Under the pieces are notes generated by a model, which was given only the letters and a program-made list of their open reading frames with translations, did not search any database and was not told where the DNA came from. Shown piece after piece: positions 1-7,530 of a DNA stretch of 64,000 bases. This DNA comes from Streptomyces sp. ISL-87 (lineage in GTDB: Bacteria > Actinomycetota > Actinomycetes > Streptomycetales > Streptomycetaceae). The stretch's first letter is position 1, and each line of letters begins with the position of its first letter. The stretch lies in NCBI RefSeq assembly GCF_018614095.1, contig NZ_JAGGOY010000001.1, forward strand, positions 38,477 to 102,476, given 5' to 3'. The translations under genes were made by a program, and so were the position numbers.

Positions 1-611
1 GGGAAACGTTCCGTCCCGTAGCCGAGCACGCCCACCCCCAGCGTCTCCAGCCGCTGGAGGGTGGCCGGCACGTCCAGGATCGACTTCACCCCCGCGCACA
101 CCACCGTGATCCGCGTCCGCGCCAGCAGCGACAGGTCCGCCGACTCGTCCTGCGTCTGGGCCCACTCGCGGTGTACGCCGCCCAGCCCGCCCGTGGCGAA
201 GACCCGCAGGCCGGCCCGCGCGGCCAGGAAGGCCGTCGCGGACACCGTCGTCGCCCCGGTCGCGCCCGTCGCGAGCGCGGGGGCCAGATCCCGGTGCCCG
301 AGCTTGCGCACGCCCTCGCCGCCCGCGATCCGCTCCAGCTGCTCCTTGTCGAGGCCGGCGTACGCCACCCCGTCCACGACGGCGATCGTCGCCGGAACGG
401 CCCCCTCCGACCGGACCAGCGCCTCCAGCTCCAGGCCCACCGCCAGATTGCGGGGGCGCGGCAGGCCGTGCGCGAGGATCGTGGACTCCAGGGCCACGAC
501 GGGCCGCCGCCGGGCGACCGCCTCGTGGACCTCTTCTGACAGGACCAACCCGCCGGACGCGGATGCGGATGCGGATGCGGACAGGGACGCGGATGCTCTG
601 TGCTGTGGCAT
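1..611 (-). CDS. psuG: Pseudouridine-5'-phosphate glycosidase (partial, 3' end outside window)
   Basis: The minus-strand frame reads through the window edge without a stop, so the C-terminus is missing. The translation has the hallmarks of the PsuG/IndA family: [18 protein letters not shown] near the start, a stretch reading [11 protein letters not shown], and [20 protein letters not shown], where the family reads GGIGGVHR. The enzyme splits pseudouridine 5'-phosphate into uracil and ribose 5-phosphate in the cytosol. The ATG at 611 is used; an in-frame ATG at 623 is an alternative. The first ~20 residues are a Ser/Ala-repeat tail encoded by a hexanucleotide repeat and are not part of the conserved domain. 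No pseudouridine kinase partner is visible in the window. Confidence 0.9.
   Translation of the reverse strand, partial: MPQHRASASLSASASASASGGLVLSEEVHEAVARRRPVVALESTILAHGLPRPRNLAVGLELEALVRSEGAVPATIAVVDGVAYAGLDKEQLERIAGGEGVRKLGHRDLAPALATGATGATTVSATAFLAARAGLRVFATGGLGGVHREWAQTQDESADLSLLARTRITVVCAGVKSILDVPATLQRLETLGVGVLGYGTERF
545..596. repeat. Hexanucleotide (GCGGAT-type) repeat inside the psuG N-terminus
   Basis: A run of GCGGAT-like units on the plus strand encodes alternating Ser-Ala on the minus strand, just before the conserved PsuG domain. Changes in copy number would stay in frame. Confidence 0.6.
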
Positions 612-856
612 GTCCCCATCCATGGCACGGGATTCGCGCCCCCAAACGCGCTCCCCCACACTCCGGCGCGAACCTGTCCGACCAGCGTTCACCCGGCGCC
701 CTCCCCGCACCCGCTGACGGCCCAGGACGTACGCGCCGCTCTGGCCGAAACCCGTAGGGTGCCGCGCCCCGGCGGCCTGCTCCGCTGGACAGGGTGACTC
801 GTCCGCCGGGCCCGCGCTGGACGGTCTGACCGCCCCGCCGCGCGCGGCCCCCGGAT

Positions 857-862
857 TAGGCT
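857..862 (+). promoter_or_regulatory. Candidate -10 element of a leaderless cupin transcript
   Basis: TAGGCT lies 8 nt before the ATG at 871 and no Shine-Dalgarno sequence is visible, as expected for a leaderless Streptomyces mRNA. No convincing -35 was found. Confidence 0.35.
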
Positions 863-870
863 GGCGCGCC

Positions 871-1248
871 ATGAGCACCAGTGATCACAGCGCAGCCCCC
901 GCATCCTTCGCCGTCTCCGTACCGGACATCCCGGATGCCGAACTGGAGGCGGAGGAGCTCGATCCCGCGCAGATCGTCTCCGGCGAGCCCGTCGTGACCG
1001 GCAAGGTGCTGTGGGAGGCCGGGGACGGCTCGCAGATCCGCGGGATCTGGCAGATCACCCCCGGCGTGGTCACCGACACCGAGGCCAACGAGCTGTTCGT
1101 CGTGGTCAGCGGCCGCGCCACCATCGAGGTCGAGGGCGGCGCGACCCTGGAGGTGGGTCCCGGATCGGCGTGTGTGCTGCGGGAGGGCGACAAGACCACC
1201 TGGACCGTGCACGAAACGCTCCGCAAGGCCTACCACATCAGCTACTGA
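871..1248 (+). CDS. Cupin domain protein
   Basis: A 125-residue single-domain protein. The second half reads as a small beta-barrel cupin: [39 protein letters not shown] and [20 protein letters not shown]. This matches the Cupin_3 group (ureidoglycine-aminohydrolase-like), whose members bind a metal or small ligand, but the substrate cannot be told. Residues 1-30 look disordered and acidic. The stop lies 1 bp from the end of the convergent MFS gene. No Shine-Dalgarno is seen and a TAGGCT box sits just upstream. Confidence 0.8.
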   Translation: MSTSDHSAAPASFAVSVPDIPDAELEAEELDPAQIVSGEPVVTGKVLWEAGDGSQIRGIWQITPGVVTDTEANELFVVVSGRATIEVEGGATLEVGPGSACVLREGDKTTWTVHETLRKAYHISY

Positions 1249-1249
1249 C

Positions 1250-2557
1250 TCAGCCGCTGAGCGCCTCGCCGGCCGCCTTCGCGGGGACGGGGTGCCGGCG
1301 CGCGGTGAACAGGGCGAGCGCCGCCATCGGCAGCAGCAGCGTGGCGCCGATCGCGTTGAGCCAGCCGTAGCCCGCCTGGGACATGACCAGGCCGGCGGCG
1401 GCGCCGCCCAGGCCCGCGGCCGTGTTCATCGTGAGGTCGCTCAGGCCCTGGACGGCGGCCCGCGCGGCCTGCGGCACCGAGTCGGTGAGCAGCGCCGAGC
1501 CGGAGACCATGCCGGCCGACCAGCCGAGGCCCAGCAGGAACAGACCGAGGGCGCTCTGGCCGTGGTTCGGCCCGGCCGTCCCGGCGAGCAGGGCGGCGAC
1601 CGACAGCAGCCCGGCCGCCAGCCCGATCACCGACAGGCGGCCCAGCCGGTCCGCGAGCCACCCCATGACCGGCGAGAAGGCGAACATGCCCGCGATGTGG
1701 CCGCTGATCACCAGGCCGACGAGTTCCAGCCCGGCGCCGTGGTGGCCCAGGTCGACCGGGGTCATCACCATGATCGAGACCATCGTGGTGTGTGACACCG
1801 CGACGGTGACCAGGGCGAGCCGGGCCCGCGGGGCGGCCTTGACGGCGGCCAGCCCGGCGCGCAGCGAGCGGCCCGCGCGGGTCTGCTCCTCGGGCCCGGC
1901 CAGCGCCCGGGCCGTCAGCAGCGGGTCCGGCCGCAGGAGTACGGCGATCAGCGCGCCCGTGAGCAGGAAGACGGCGCCGGCCCACACGAAGGGGCCCGCC
2001 GTCTCGGGTATCGAGGTGCCGGCGAAACTGCGGCTGGCCGGGGCGGAGAGGTTCGGGCCGAGCACCGCGCCGAGCGTGGAGGCCCACACGACGACGGAGA
2101 TCGCCCGGGCCCGGCGGTCCGGGGCGGCCAGGTCGGCGGCGGCGAACCGGGCCTGGAGGTTGGCGGAGGAGGCGGCTCCGAAGGCGGCCATGCCGAGCAT
2201 CAGCAGCGGGAAGCTCTTGATCGCGGCGGCGAGTACGACGGTGGCCGCGCCGGCCGCGCCGATCGCGTACGCCAGGACCAGTCCGGGCCGGCGCCCCCGC
2301 GCGGTCATCAGCGCGGCCAGGGGCAGCGAGAGCAGGGCGGTGCCGATCACCGCGGCGGTGGAGGCGAAGCCGGACAGCGACTCGGTGCCGCTGACCTGGG
2401 TCGCCAGCACGGGGGCCAGGGCGATGCTGATGGGCACGCCGAGGCCGCCCAGCATCTGGCTGGCGATCAGCACCCCGGAGATGCGCCGCTGGAGCCGGGG
2501 CAGTTCCGCCAGGTCGAGCGGTGGCGCCGGGCGGTCGGTGCCGGGCGCGGCGCTCAC
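1250..2557 (-). CDS. MFS transporter
   Basis: A 435-residue protein with about 12 hydrophobic segments and the MFS loop 2-3 motif in the form LPLAALMTARGRRPGLVLAY. The set of loops and the ASSANLQARFAAAD segment resemble drug-exporter-type MFS proteins. The substrate is unknown. The GTG at 2557 is chosen because GGGGAGG lies 6 nt before it; a longer frame to 2647 starts with an Arg/Pro-rich stretch unlike a membrane protein. It is convergent with the cupin gene, with almost no space between them. Confidence 0.82.
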   Translation of the reverse strand: MSAAPGTDRPAPPLDLAELPRLQRRISGVLIASQMLGGLGVPISIALAPVLATQVSGTESLSGFASTAAVIGTALLSLPLAALMTARGRRPGLVLAYAIGAAGAATVVLAAAIKSFPLLMLGMAAFGAASSANLQARFAAADLAAPDRRARAISVVVWASTLGAVLGPNLSAPASRSFAGTSIPETAGPFVWAGAVFLLTGALIAVLLRPDPLLTARALAGPEEQTRAGRSLRAGLAAVKAAPRARLALVTVAVSHTTMVSIMVMTPVDLGHHGAGLELVGLVISGHIAGMFAFSPVMGWLADRLGRLSVIGLAAGLLSVAALLAGTAGPNHGQSALGLFLLGLGWSAGMVSGSALLTDSVPQAARAAVQGLSDLTMNTAAGLGGAAAGLVMSQAGYGWLNAIGATLLLPMAALALFTARRHPVPAKAAGEALSG

Positions 2558-2718
2558 GCCGTACCTCCCCGTCGCGGGTGCGGGGAGCGGCGTACGGGCG
2601 CGGCGATGCCGGGGGCGGCAGGAGTAGTCACCGCGGCAGTTTCGCACCCCTTACCGCGCGGCGGAACCGTATAACAGCCCCCACCCGCCCCGCCCCTCCC
2701 GGCGCTCGGGAAGGCGCT

Positions 2719-2810
2719 GGCCAGAACAGGCGCTGGTCAGAACAGGCCCCGGTCAGAACAGGCCCCGGTCAGAACAGGCCCCGGTCAGAACAGGCCCCGG
2801 TCAGAACAGC
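2719..2810. repeat. 16-bp tandem repeat (about 5.7 copies)
   Basis: Perfect units of GGTCAGAACAGGCCCC start at 2735, 2751, 2767 and 2783. A degenerate copy lies at 2719 and a partial one at 2799. The last unit runs into the stop codon and final codons of ogt, so the array appears to have grown from the gene's 3' end. Confidence 0.9.
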
Positions 2811-3364
2811 GGCTGCGGCAGTACGCCCTCCAGCGCCAGCAGGATCCGCTTGGTCTCCACCCCACCGCCGAAGCCCCCGATGCCGCCGTTGTTCTCCACG
2901 ACCCGGTGGCAGGCCACCACCAGCGGCAGCGGATTCGACCCCATGGCATTGCCCACCGCCTGGGCGGCGCCCGGCTGCCCGACGCGGGCGGCCAGCTCCC
3001 CGTACCCGACGACCGCCCCGTACGGCACGGAGCGGTCCAGCTCCAGCAGCACCTGGCGGTTGAAGCCGGAGCTGAGCCGCCAGTCCAGGGGCAGGTCGAA
3101 ACGCTTCAGGGAGCCGGCGAAGTACGCGGCCAGCTGGCGTATCGGCTCGGCCAGCAGCACCTCCTCGCCCGGGGCCGGACGCCACGCGTCGGCGCCGAGC
3201 CGGGAGATCAGCGAGCCGATCATCCTCTCGACCCGGTCGGGCCCGGCATGGAACTCGACCCGGACCAGACCCTCGGGGGTCGCGGCCAGGAGCAGGGGAC
3301 CGACATCGCTGGCGACGACGGTCCATTCGAGATGCGGCCCGCGGGGCCGCTCGGTGCTGTCCAC
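2801..3364 (-). CDS. ogt: Methylated-DNA--protein-cysteine S-methyltransferase
   Basis: A 187-residue Ogt/MGMT-family repair protein. It takes the alkyl group from O6-alkylguanine (and O4-alkylthymine) onto its own cysteine. The acceptor site is VVACHRVVENNGGIGGFGGG near residue 155, matching the family P-C-H-R-V core with Ala in place of Pro. The preceding SVPYGAVVGYGELAARVGQ is the helix-turn-helix DNA-binding part. The GTG at 3364 is chosen because it lies 6 nt downstream of a perfectly spaced damage promoter and there is no Shine-Dalgarno site. The stop codon sits in the 16-bp tandem repeat. Confidence 0.92.
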   Translation of the reverse strand: MDSTERPRGPHLEWTVVASDVGPLLLAATPEGLVRVEFHAGPDRVERMIGSLISRLGADAWRPAPGEEVLLAEPIRQLAAYFAGSLKRFDLPLDWRLSSGFNRQVLLELDRSVPYGAVVGYGELAARVGQPGAAQAVGNAMGSNPLPLVVACHRVVENNGGIGGFGGGVETKRILLALEGVLPQPLF

Positions 3365-3370
3365 CCGTCC

Positions 3371-3393
3371 ACGGTACGGCTCACCGCTGACAG
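3371..3393 (-). promoter_or_regulatory. RecA-NDp (PafBC-type) promoter of ogt
   Basis: Read on the minus strand: CTGTCAGCG, 8 nt, TACCGT, then 6 nt to the GTG. The published actinobacterial RecA-independent damage promoter is tTGTCRgtg-N8-TAnnnT. All the strongly conserved positions and the spacing match; two weak -35 positions differ. The start codon would be at or next to the 5' end of the mRNA. Confidence 0.68.
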
Positions 3394-3420
3394 GGCCGCT
3401 CCCGTGCCGGCCCGCGGTGG

Positions 3421-4350
3421 TCAGAACCCGCCAACCGCCTCCCGTACGACATCGGGGGCGTTGGAAATGATGCCGTCCACCCCCATGTCCTGCACCTTCC
3501 GGGCGGTCGCCGGGTCGTCCACGATCCAGGTGTCCACCTCCATGGCCTTGCCGTGGGCGCCCGAAGTGCGGTGCACCGCCGCCACCCAGTCGGCCGAGAT
3601 CGTGGTGTGCCACGGGTTGATCCGGTCGGTGAAGGCTGCGTACCGCGGCAGATCGGCCACCGTGGGCGTACCCAGGAAGGCCGTCACCAGGTCCGGGCGC
3701 AGGCTGTGTACGACGCGGACGGAGTCGGCGCTGAAGCTCTGCACCACCAGCCTGCGCGCCACGTGCCGCTCATCGAGCCAGCCGGCCGCGTCCAGCACGT
3801 CGAGGGTCTGCTCCTCGATCCCCGGGTAGAGCTCGGGCTTCTTGATCTCCAGGAGCAGCCGCTGCCGGTTCATCTGTACCCGGGCGAGGTACTGCCGCAG
3901 GGTCGGCACCCGCGCGCCCGTGAACTCCTCGTCGAACCAGCTGCCCGCGTCCAGCCGGGCGATCTCCGCCGCCGTGAAGTCCTTGACCCGCCAGGGCGAG
4001 CGGTTCGGGAAGACCTGCTCGACATCGGTCGTACGGGACAGGGTGTCGTCGTGGATCACCACCAGCTCGCCGTCCTTGGTGCGCTGGACGTCGTTCTCGA
4101 CCCAGTCGAAACCGAGCCGCATCGCGAGGTCGATCGATTCGAGCGTGTTCTCCGGCGCGTACGCCGAAGCCCCCCGGTGGGCGTACACGACGGGGGTCGA
4201 GAGCCAGGGGAGGGCGCCAGAACCGGCGCCAGGACCGGTGGCGGGACCGGAGGCGGGACCGGTGGCGGCCGAGGAGGCCGTCCCGCCCAGCACGGTGAGG
4301 GTGAATCCCAGGAACGCGGCGGCGGCCGCGGCGGCGGGTCGGACGTACAT
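3421..4350 (-). CDS. Secreted glycerophosphodiester phosphodiesterase
   Basis: A 309-residue GDPD-family enzyme that hydrolyses deacylated phospholipids to glycerol 3-phosphate and an alcohol. Residues 1-28 form an export signal (Arg at position 4, hydrophobic core, Ala-rich end). A Gly/Ala/Pro-rich linker follows, then the catalytic HRGASAYAPENTLESIDLA, where the His, Arg, Glu and Asn are the canonical residues, and the second site WVENDVQRTKDGELVVIHDD. The C-terminal VDTWIVDDPATARKVQDMGV and DGIISNAPDVV are also typical of the family. AGGAG precedes the ATG. It is divergent from uvrB. The gene probably serves phosphate or glycerol scavenging (inference). Confidence 0.9.
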   Translation of the reverse strand: MYVRPAAAAAAAFLGFTLTVLGGTASSAATGPASGPATGPGAGSGALPWLSTPVVYAHRGASAYAPENTLESIDLAMRLGFDWVENDVQRTKDGELVVIHDDTLSRTTDVEQVFPNRSPWRVKDFTAAEIARLDAGSWFDEEFTGARVPTLRQYLARVQMNRQRLLLEIKKPELYPGIEEQTLDVLDAAGWLDERHVARRLVVQSFSADSVRVVHSLRPDLVTAFLGTPTVADLPRYAAFTDRINPWHTTISADWVAAVHRTSGAHGKAMEVDTWIVDDPATARKVQDMGVDGIISNAPDVVREAVGGF

Positions 4351-4577
4351 GTGCGTTCTCCTCGGGTCGGGAACCCTGTTCCTGCGTCAGACGGGGGCGG
4401 AACGACAGACGTTGTGGCGATGCGGTTCACAGCGGGACCTATACGGCGATCATGCGGTTGAAGATCACCGAGACGCCACCGAACTACGACAAACGGACCG
4501 GAAAGGAGGAAATTCGCCCCGCCCCCCGGACCAGCGGGAGCCGCCGGAGCCCCGCGAGGGCGCGCGAGGAGACGTGC

Positions 4578-4600
4578 GTGTCAGTGGGGGGTCGTACGGT
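4578..4600 (+). promoter_or_regulatory. RecA-NDp (PafBC-type) leaderless promoter of uvrB
   Basis: GTGTCAGTG (4578-4586), 8 nt, TACGGT (4595-4600), then 6 nt to the ATG at 4607. This matches tTGTCRgtg-N8-TAnnnT at every position except the first weak T. No ribosome-binding site lies between the -10 box and the ATG, so the transcript would be leaderless. Confidence 0.8.
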
Positions 4601-4606
4601 TGAGTC

Positions 4607-6793
4607 ATGCGGCCCGTATCGAAGATCGAACGCACGGTGGCGCCTTTCGAGGTCGTCAGCTCCTACCAGCCCAGCGGCGACCAGCCGACGGCCATCGCCG
4701 AGCTGGAGAAGCGCATCCGTGCAGGTGAGAAGGACGTCGTCCTGCTGGGCGCGACCGGCACAGGCAAGTCGGCCACCACGGCCTGGATGATCGAGAAGCT
4801 CCAGCGCCCCACCCTGGTGATGGCGCCGAACAAAACCCTCGCCGCCCAGCTGGCCAACGAGTTCCGCGAGCTCCTGCCGAACAACGCCGTCGAGTACTTC
4901 GTCTCGTACTACGACTACTACCAGCCCGAGGCCTACGTTCCGCAGTCGGACACGTACATCGAGAAGGACTCCTCGGTCAACGAGGAGGTGGAGCGGCTGC
5001 GCCACTCCGCGACCAACTCGCTGCTGACCCGGCGCGACGTCATCGTCGTCGCCTCCGTGTCCTGCATCTACGGCCTCGGCACCCCGCAGGAGTACGTCGA
5101 CCGGATGGTCTCCCTCAAGGTCGGCGAGGAGATCGACCGGGACCAGCTGCTGCGCCGCTTCGTCGACATCCAGTACACCCGCAACGACGTGGCCTTCACC
5201 CGGGGCACCTTCCGGGTGCGCGGCGACACCATCGAGATCTTCCCCGTCTACGAGGAACTGGCCGTCCGCATCGAGATGTTCGGCGACGAGATCGAGGCCC
5301 TCTCCACCCTGCACCCGCTGACCGGCGAGGTCATCAGCGAGGACCGCGAGCTGTACGTCTTCCCCGCCAGCCACTACGTCGCCGGCCCCGAGCGCATGGA
5401 GAAGGCGGTCCGCGGCATCGAGGCCGAGCTCGCCGAACGCCTGGCCGAGCTGGAGAAGCAGGGCAAGATGCTGGAGGCGCAGCGGCTGCGCATGCGCACC
5501 ACGTACGACCTGGAGATGATGCGTCAGATCGGCTCCTGCTCCGGTATCGAGAACTACTCGCTGCACATGGACGACCGTGAGCGGGGCTCCGCGCCCAACA
5601 CCCTCATCGACTACTTCCCCGAGGACTTCCTCCTAGTCATCGACGAGTCGCACGTCACCGTCCCGCAGATCGGCGCGATGTACGAGGGCGACGCCTCGCG
5701 CAAGCGGACCCTGGTCGACCACGGCTTCCGGCTGCCGTCGGCGCTCGACAACCGGCCGCTGAAGTGGGAGGAGTTCCAGGAGCGGATCGGTCAGACCGTC
5801 TACCTGTCGGCCACCCCCGGAAAGTACGAGCTCTCGCGCGGCAAGGGCTTCGTCGAGCAGATCATCCGCCCCACCGGCCTCATCGACCCCGAAGTGGTGG
5901 TCAAGCCGACCGAGGGTCAGATCGACGACCTGGTGCACGAGATCCGGCAGCGCACCGAGAAGGACGAGCGGGTCCTGGTCACCACCCTGACCAAGAAGAT
6001 GGCCGAGGACCTCACGGACTACTTCCTGGAGCTCGGCATCCAGGTCCGCTACCTGCACAGCGACGTGGACACCCTGCGCCGCATCGAGCTGCTGCGCGAG
6101 CTGCGGGCGGGCGAGTACGACGTCCTGGTCGGCATCAACCTGCTGCGCGAGGGCCTCGACCTGCCCGAGGTGTCGCTGGTGGCGATCCTCGACGCCGACA
6201 AGGAGGGCTTCCTGCGCTCCGGGACCTCCCTGATCCAGACCATCGGCCGCGCGGCGCGCAACGTCTCCGGCCAGGTCCACATGTACGCGGACAAGATGAC
6301 CCCGGCGATGGAGAAGGCCATCGACGAGACCAACCGGCGCCGGGAGAAGCAGATCGCGTACAACACGGCCAACGGGATCGACCCGCAGCCGCTGCGCAAG
6401 AAGATCAACGACATCGTCGCCACCATCGCCCGCGAGGAGCTGGACACCGAGGAGCTGCTCGGGACCGGGTACCGGCAGGGGAAGGACGGCAAGGGCGCCA
6501 AGGCGCCGGTGCCCGCCCTCGGCCTCGGCGGCACGGCGGCCCACGGCGCGGCGGCCCACGGCAAGGCGGGCGGCAGGGGCGCCAAGGCCGCCAAGGGGGC
6601 CAAGGGTGCCAAGGCCGTCGAGGTGCTCACGGACCGGCCGGCCGAGGAACTGGCCGCGCTGATCGAGCAGATGACCGAACGGATGCGGGGCGCCGCGGCC
6701 GAGCTGCAATTCGAGGTCGCGGCCCGGATCCGGGACGAGGTGAGCGAGTTGAAGAAGGAGCTTCGGCAGATGAGGGAAGCGGGCCTCGCCTGA
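4607..6793 (+). CDS. uvrB: UvrABC system protein B (excinuclease subunit)
   Basis: A 728-residue protein that verifies damage in nucleotide excision repair: it is loaded by UvrA and recruits UvrC. Visible parts are Walker A GATGTGKS (48-55), the damage-probing beta-hairpin [12 protein letters not shown] (about 101-112), helicase motifs such as [16 protein letters not shown] and TIGRAARN, and a C-terminal UVR motif ([20 protein letters not shown]) that contacts UvrC. Between the helicase core and the UVR motif there is an extra Gly/Ala/Lys-rich linker (about 620-670), which explains the length over the usual ~670. The start is the ATG just below the damage promoter. Confidence 0.98.
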   Translation: MRPVSKIERTVAPFEVVSSYQPSGDQPTAIAELEKRIRAGEKDVVLLGATGTGKSATTAWMIEKLQRPTLVMAPNKTLAAQLANEFRELLPNNAVEYFVSYYDYYQPEAYVPQSDTYIEKDSSVNEEVERLRHSATNSLLTRRDVIVVASVSCIYGLGTPQEYVDRMVSLKVGEEIDRDQLLRRFVDIQYTRNDVAFTRGTFRVRGDTIEIFPVYEELAVRIEMFGDEIEALSTLHPLTGEVISEDRELYVFPASHYVAGPERMEKAVRGIEAELAERLAELEKQGKMLEAQRLRMRTTYDLEMMRQIGSCSGIENYSLHMDDRERGSAPNTLIDYFPEDFLLVIDESHVTVPQIGAMYEGDASRKRTLVDHGFRLPSALDNRPLKWEEFQERIGQTVYLSATPGKYELSRGKGFVEQIIRPTGLIDPEVVVKPTEGQIDDLVHEIRQRTEKDERVLVTTLTKKMAEDLTDYFLELGIQVRYLHSDVDTLRRIELLRELRAGEYDVLVGINLLREGLDLPEVSLVAILDADKEGFLRSGTSLIQTIGRAARNVSGQVHMYADKMTPAMEKAIDETNRRREKQIAYNTANGIDPQPLRKKINDIVATIAREELDTEELLGTGYRQGKDGKGAKAPVPALGLGGTAAHGAAAHGKAGGRGAKAAKGAKGAKAVEVLTDRPAEELAALIEQMTERMRGAAAELQFEVAARIRDEVSELKKELRQMREAGLA

Positions 6794-6871
6794 CCAGGAG
6801 GCGGTCAGTAGTGTGGGGCCACAGCCACAGGCACACGCTGCCTGAGGGTGGCTATGGAGAGGGGACAGCGC

Positions 6872-7450
6872 GTGACGGTCAACATGACCAAGGGTCAGGC
6901 CATCAGTCTGCAGAAGGCGGACGGGGGCACGCTGACCGCGGTCCGGATGGGCCTCGGCTGGCAGGCGGCGAAGCGGCGTGGGCTGTTCGGCTCGCGGACC
7001 CGGGAGATCGACCTGGACGCGTCGGCGGTTCTCTTCGCCGACAAGCAGCCCGTGGACGTCGTGTTCTTCCGGCACCTCCAGAGCGACGACGGCTCGGTCC
7101 GGCACACCGGTGACAACCTCGTCGGCGGTGTCGGGCAGGGCGGGGACGACGAGGCGATCCTCGTCGACCTCCAGCGCGTGCCGGTGCACATCGACCAGAT
7201 CGTCTTCACGGTGAACTCGTTCACCGGCCAGACGTTCCAGGAGGTGCAGAACGCGTTCTGCCGCATCGTCGACGAGACCAACGGCCAGGAGCTGGCCCGC
7301 TACACCCTGGACGGCGGCGGCCAGTACACCGCGCAGATCATGGCGAAGGTGTCCCGCTCCGGCGCCGGCTGGCAGATGACGGCCCTCGGCAACCCGGCCA
7401 ACGGCCGGACCTTCCAGGACCTGATGCCGGCGATCCTGCCGCACCTGTAA
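6872..7450 (+). CDS. TerD-family (tellurium/stress resistance) protein
   Basis: A 192-residue single TerD domain. The diagnostic HTGDNLVGGVGQGGDDEAIL is present; in this family the acidic residues bind Ca2+ in a C2-like fold. The GTG at 6872 gives the conserved N-terminus VTVNMTKGQAISLQK and has GGAGAGGGG about 8 nt upstream; in-frame GTG/ATG codons at 6848 and 6854 are less likely. TerD proteins act in the cytosol or at the membrane in stress responses of uncertain mechanism. It is the first gene of a plus-strand group with a second TerD-domain gene and terC. Confidence 0.9.
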   Translation: MTVNMTKGQAISLQKADGGTLTAVRMGLGWQAAKRRGLFGSRTREIDLDASAVLFADKQPVDVVFFRHLQSDDGSVRHTGDNLVGGVGQGGDDEAILVDLQRVPVHIDQIVFTVNSFTGQTFQEVQNAFCRIVDETNGQELARYTLDGGGQYTAQIMAKVSRSGAGWQMTALGNPANGRTFQDLMPAILPHL

Positions 7451-7495
7451 GACGCAACGCGCCTGTAAGTAGCAACGCACCTGTAAGAAGCACGG
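7445..7495. repeat. 18-bp tandem repeat at the end of terD
   Basis: Three imperfect copies begin CCTGTAAGACGCAACGCG, CCTGTAAGTAGCAACGCA and CCTGTAAGAAGCACGG. The first contains the terD stop codon, so the array looks like duplication of the gene end. Confidence 0.7.
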
Positions 7496-7530
7496 AACAA
7501 CAGCACAAGGGCACGGGGGAGGGCTGCACG

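Noticed and set aside
2719..2810. CRISPR-like array
   Set aside because: Units are directly adjacent with no spacers and only 16 bp long; an ordinary tandem repeat.
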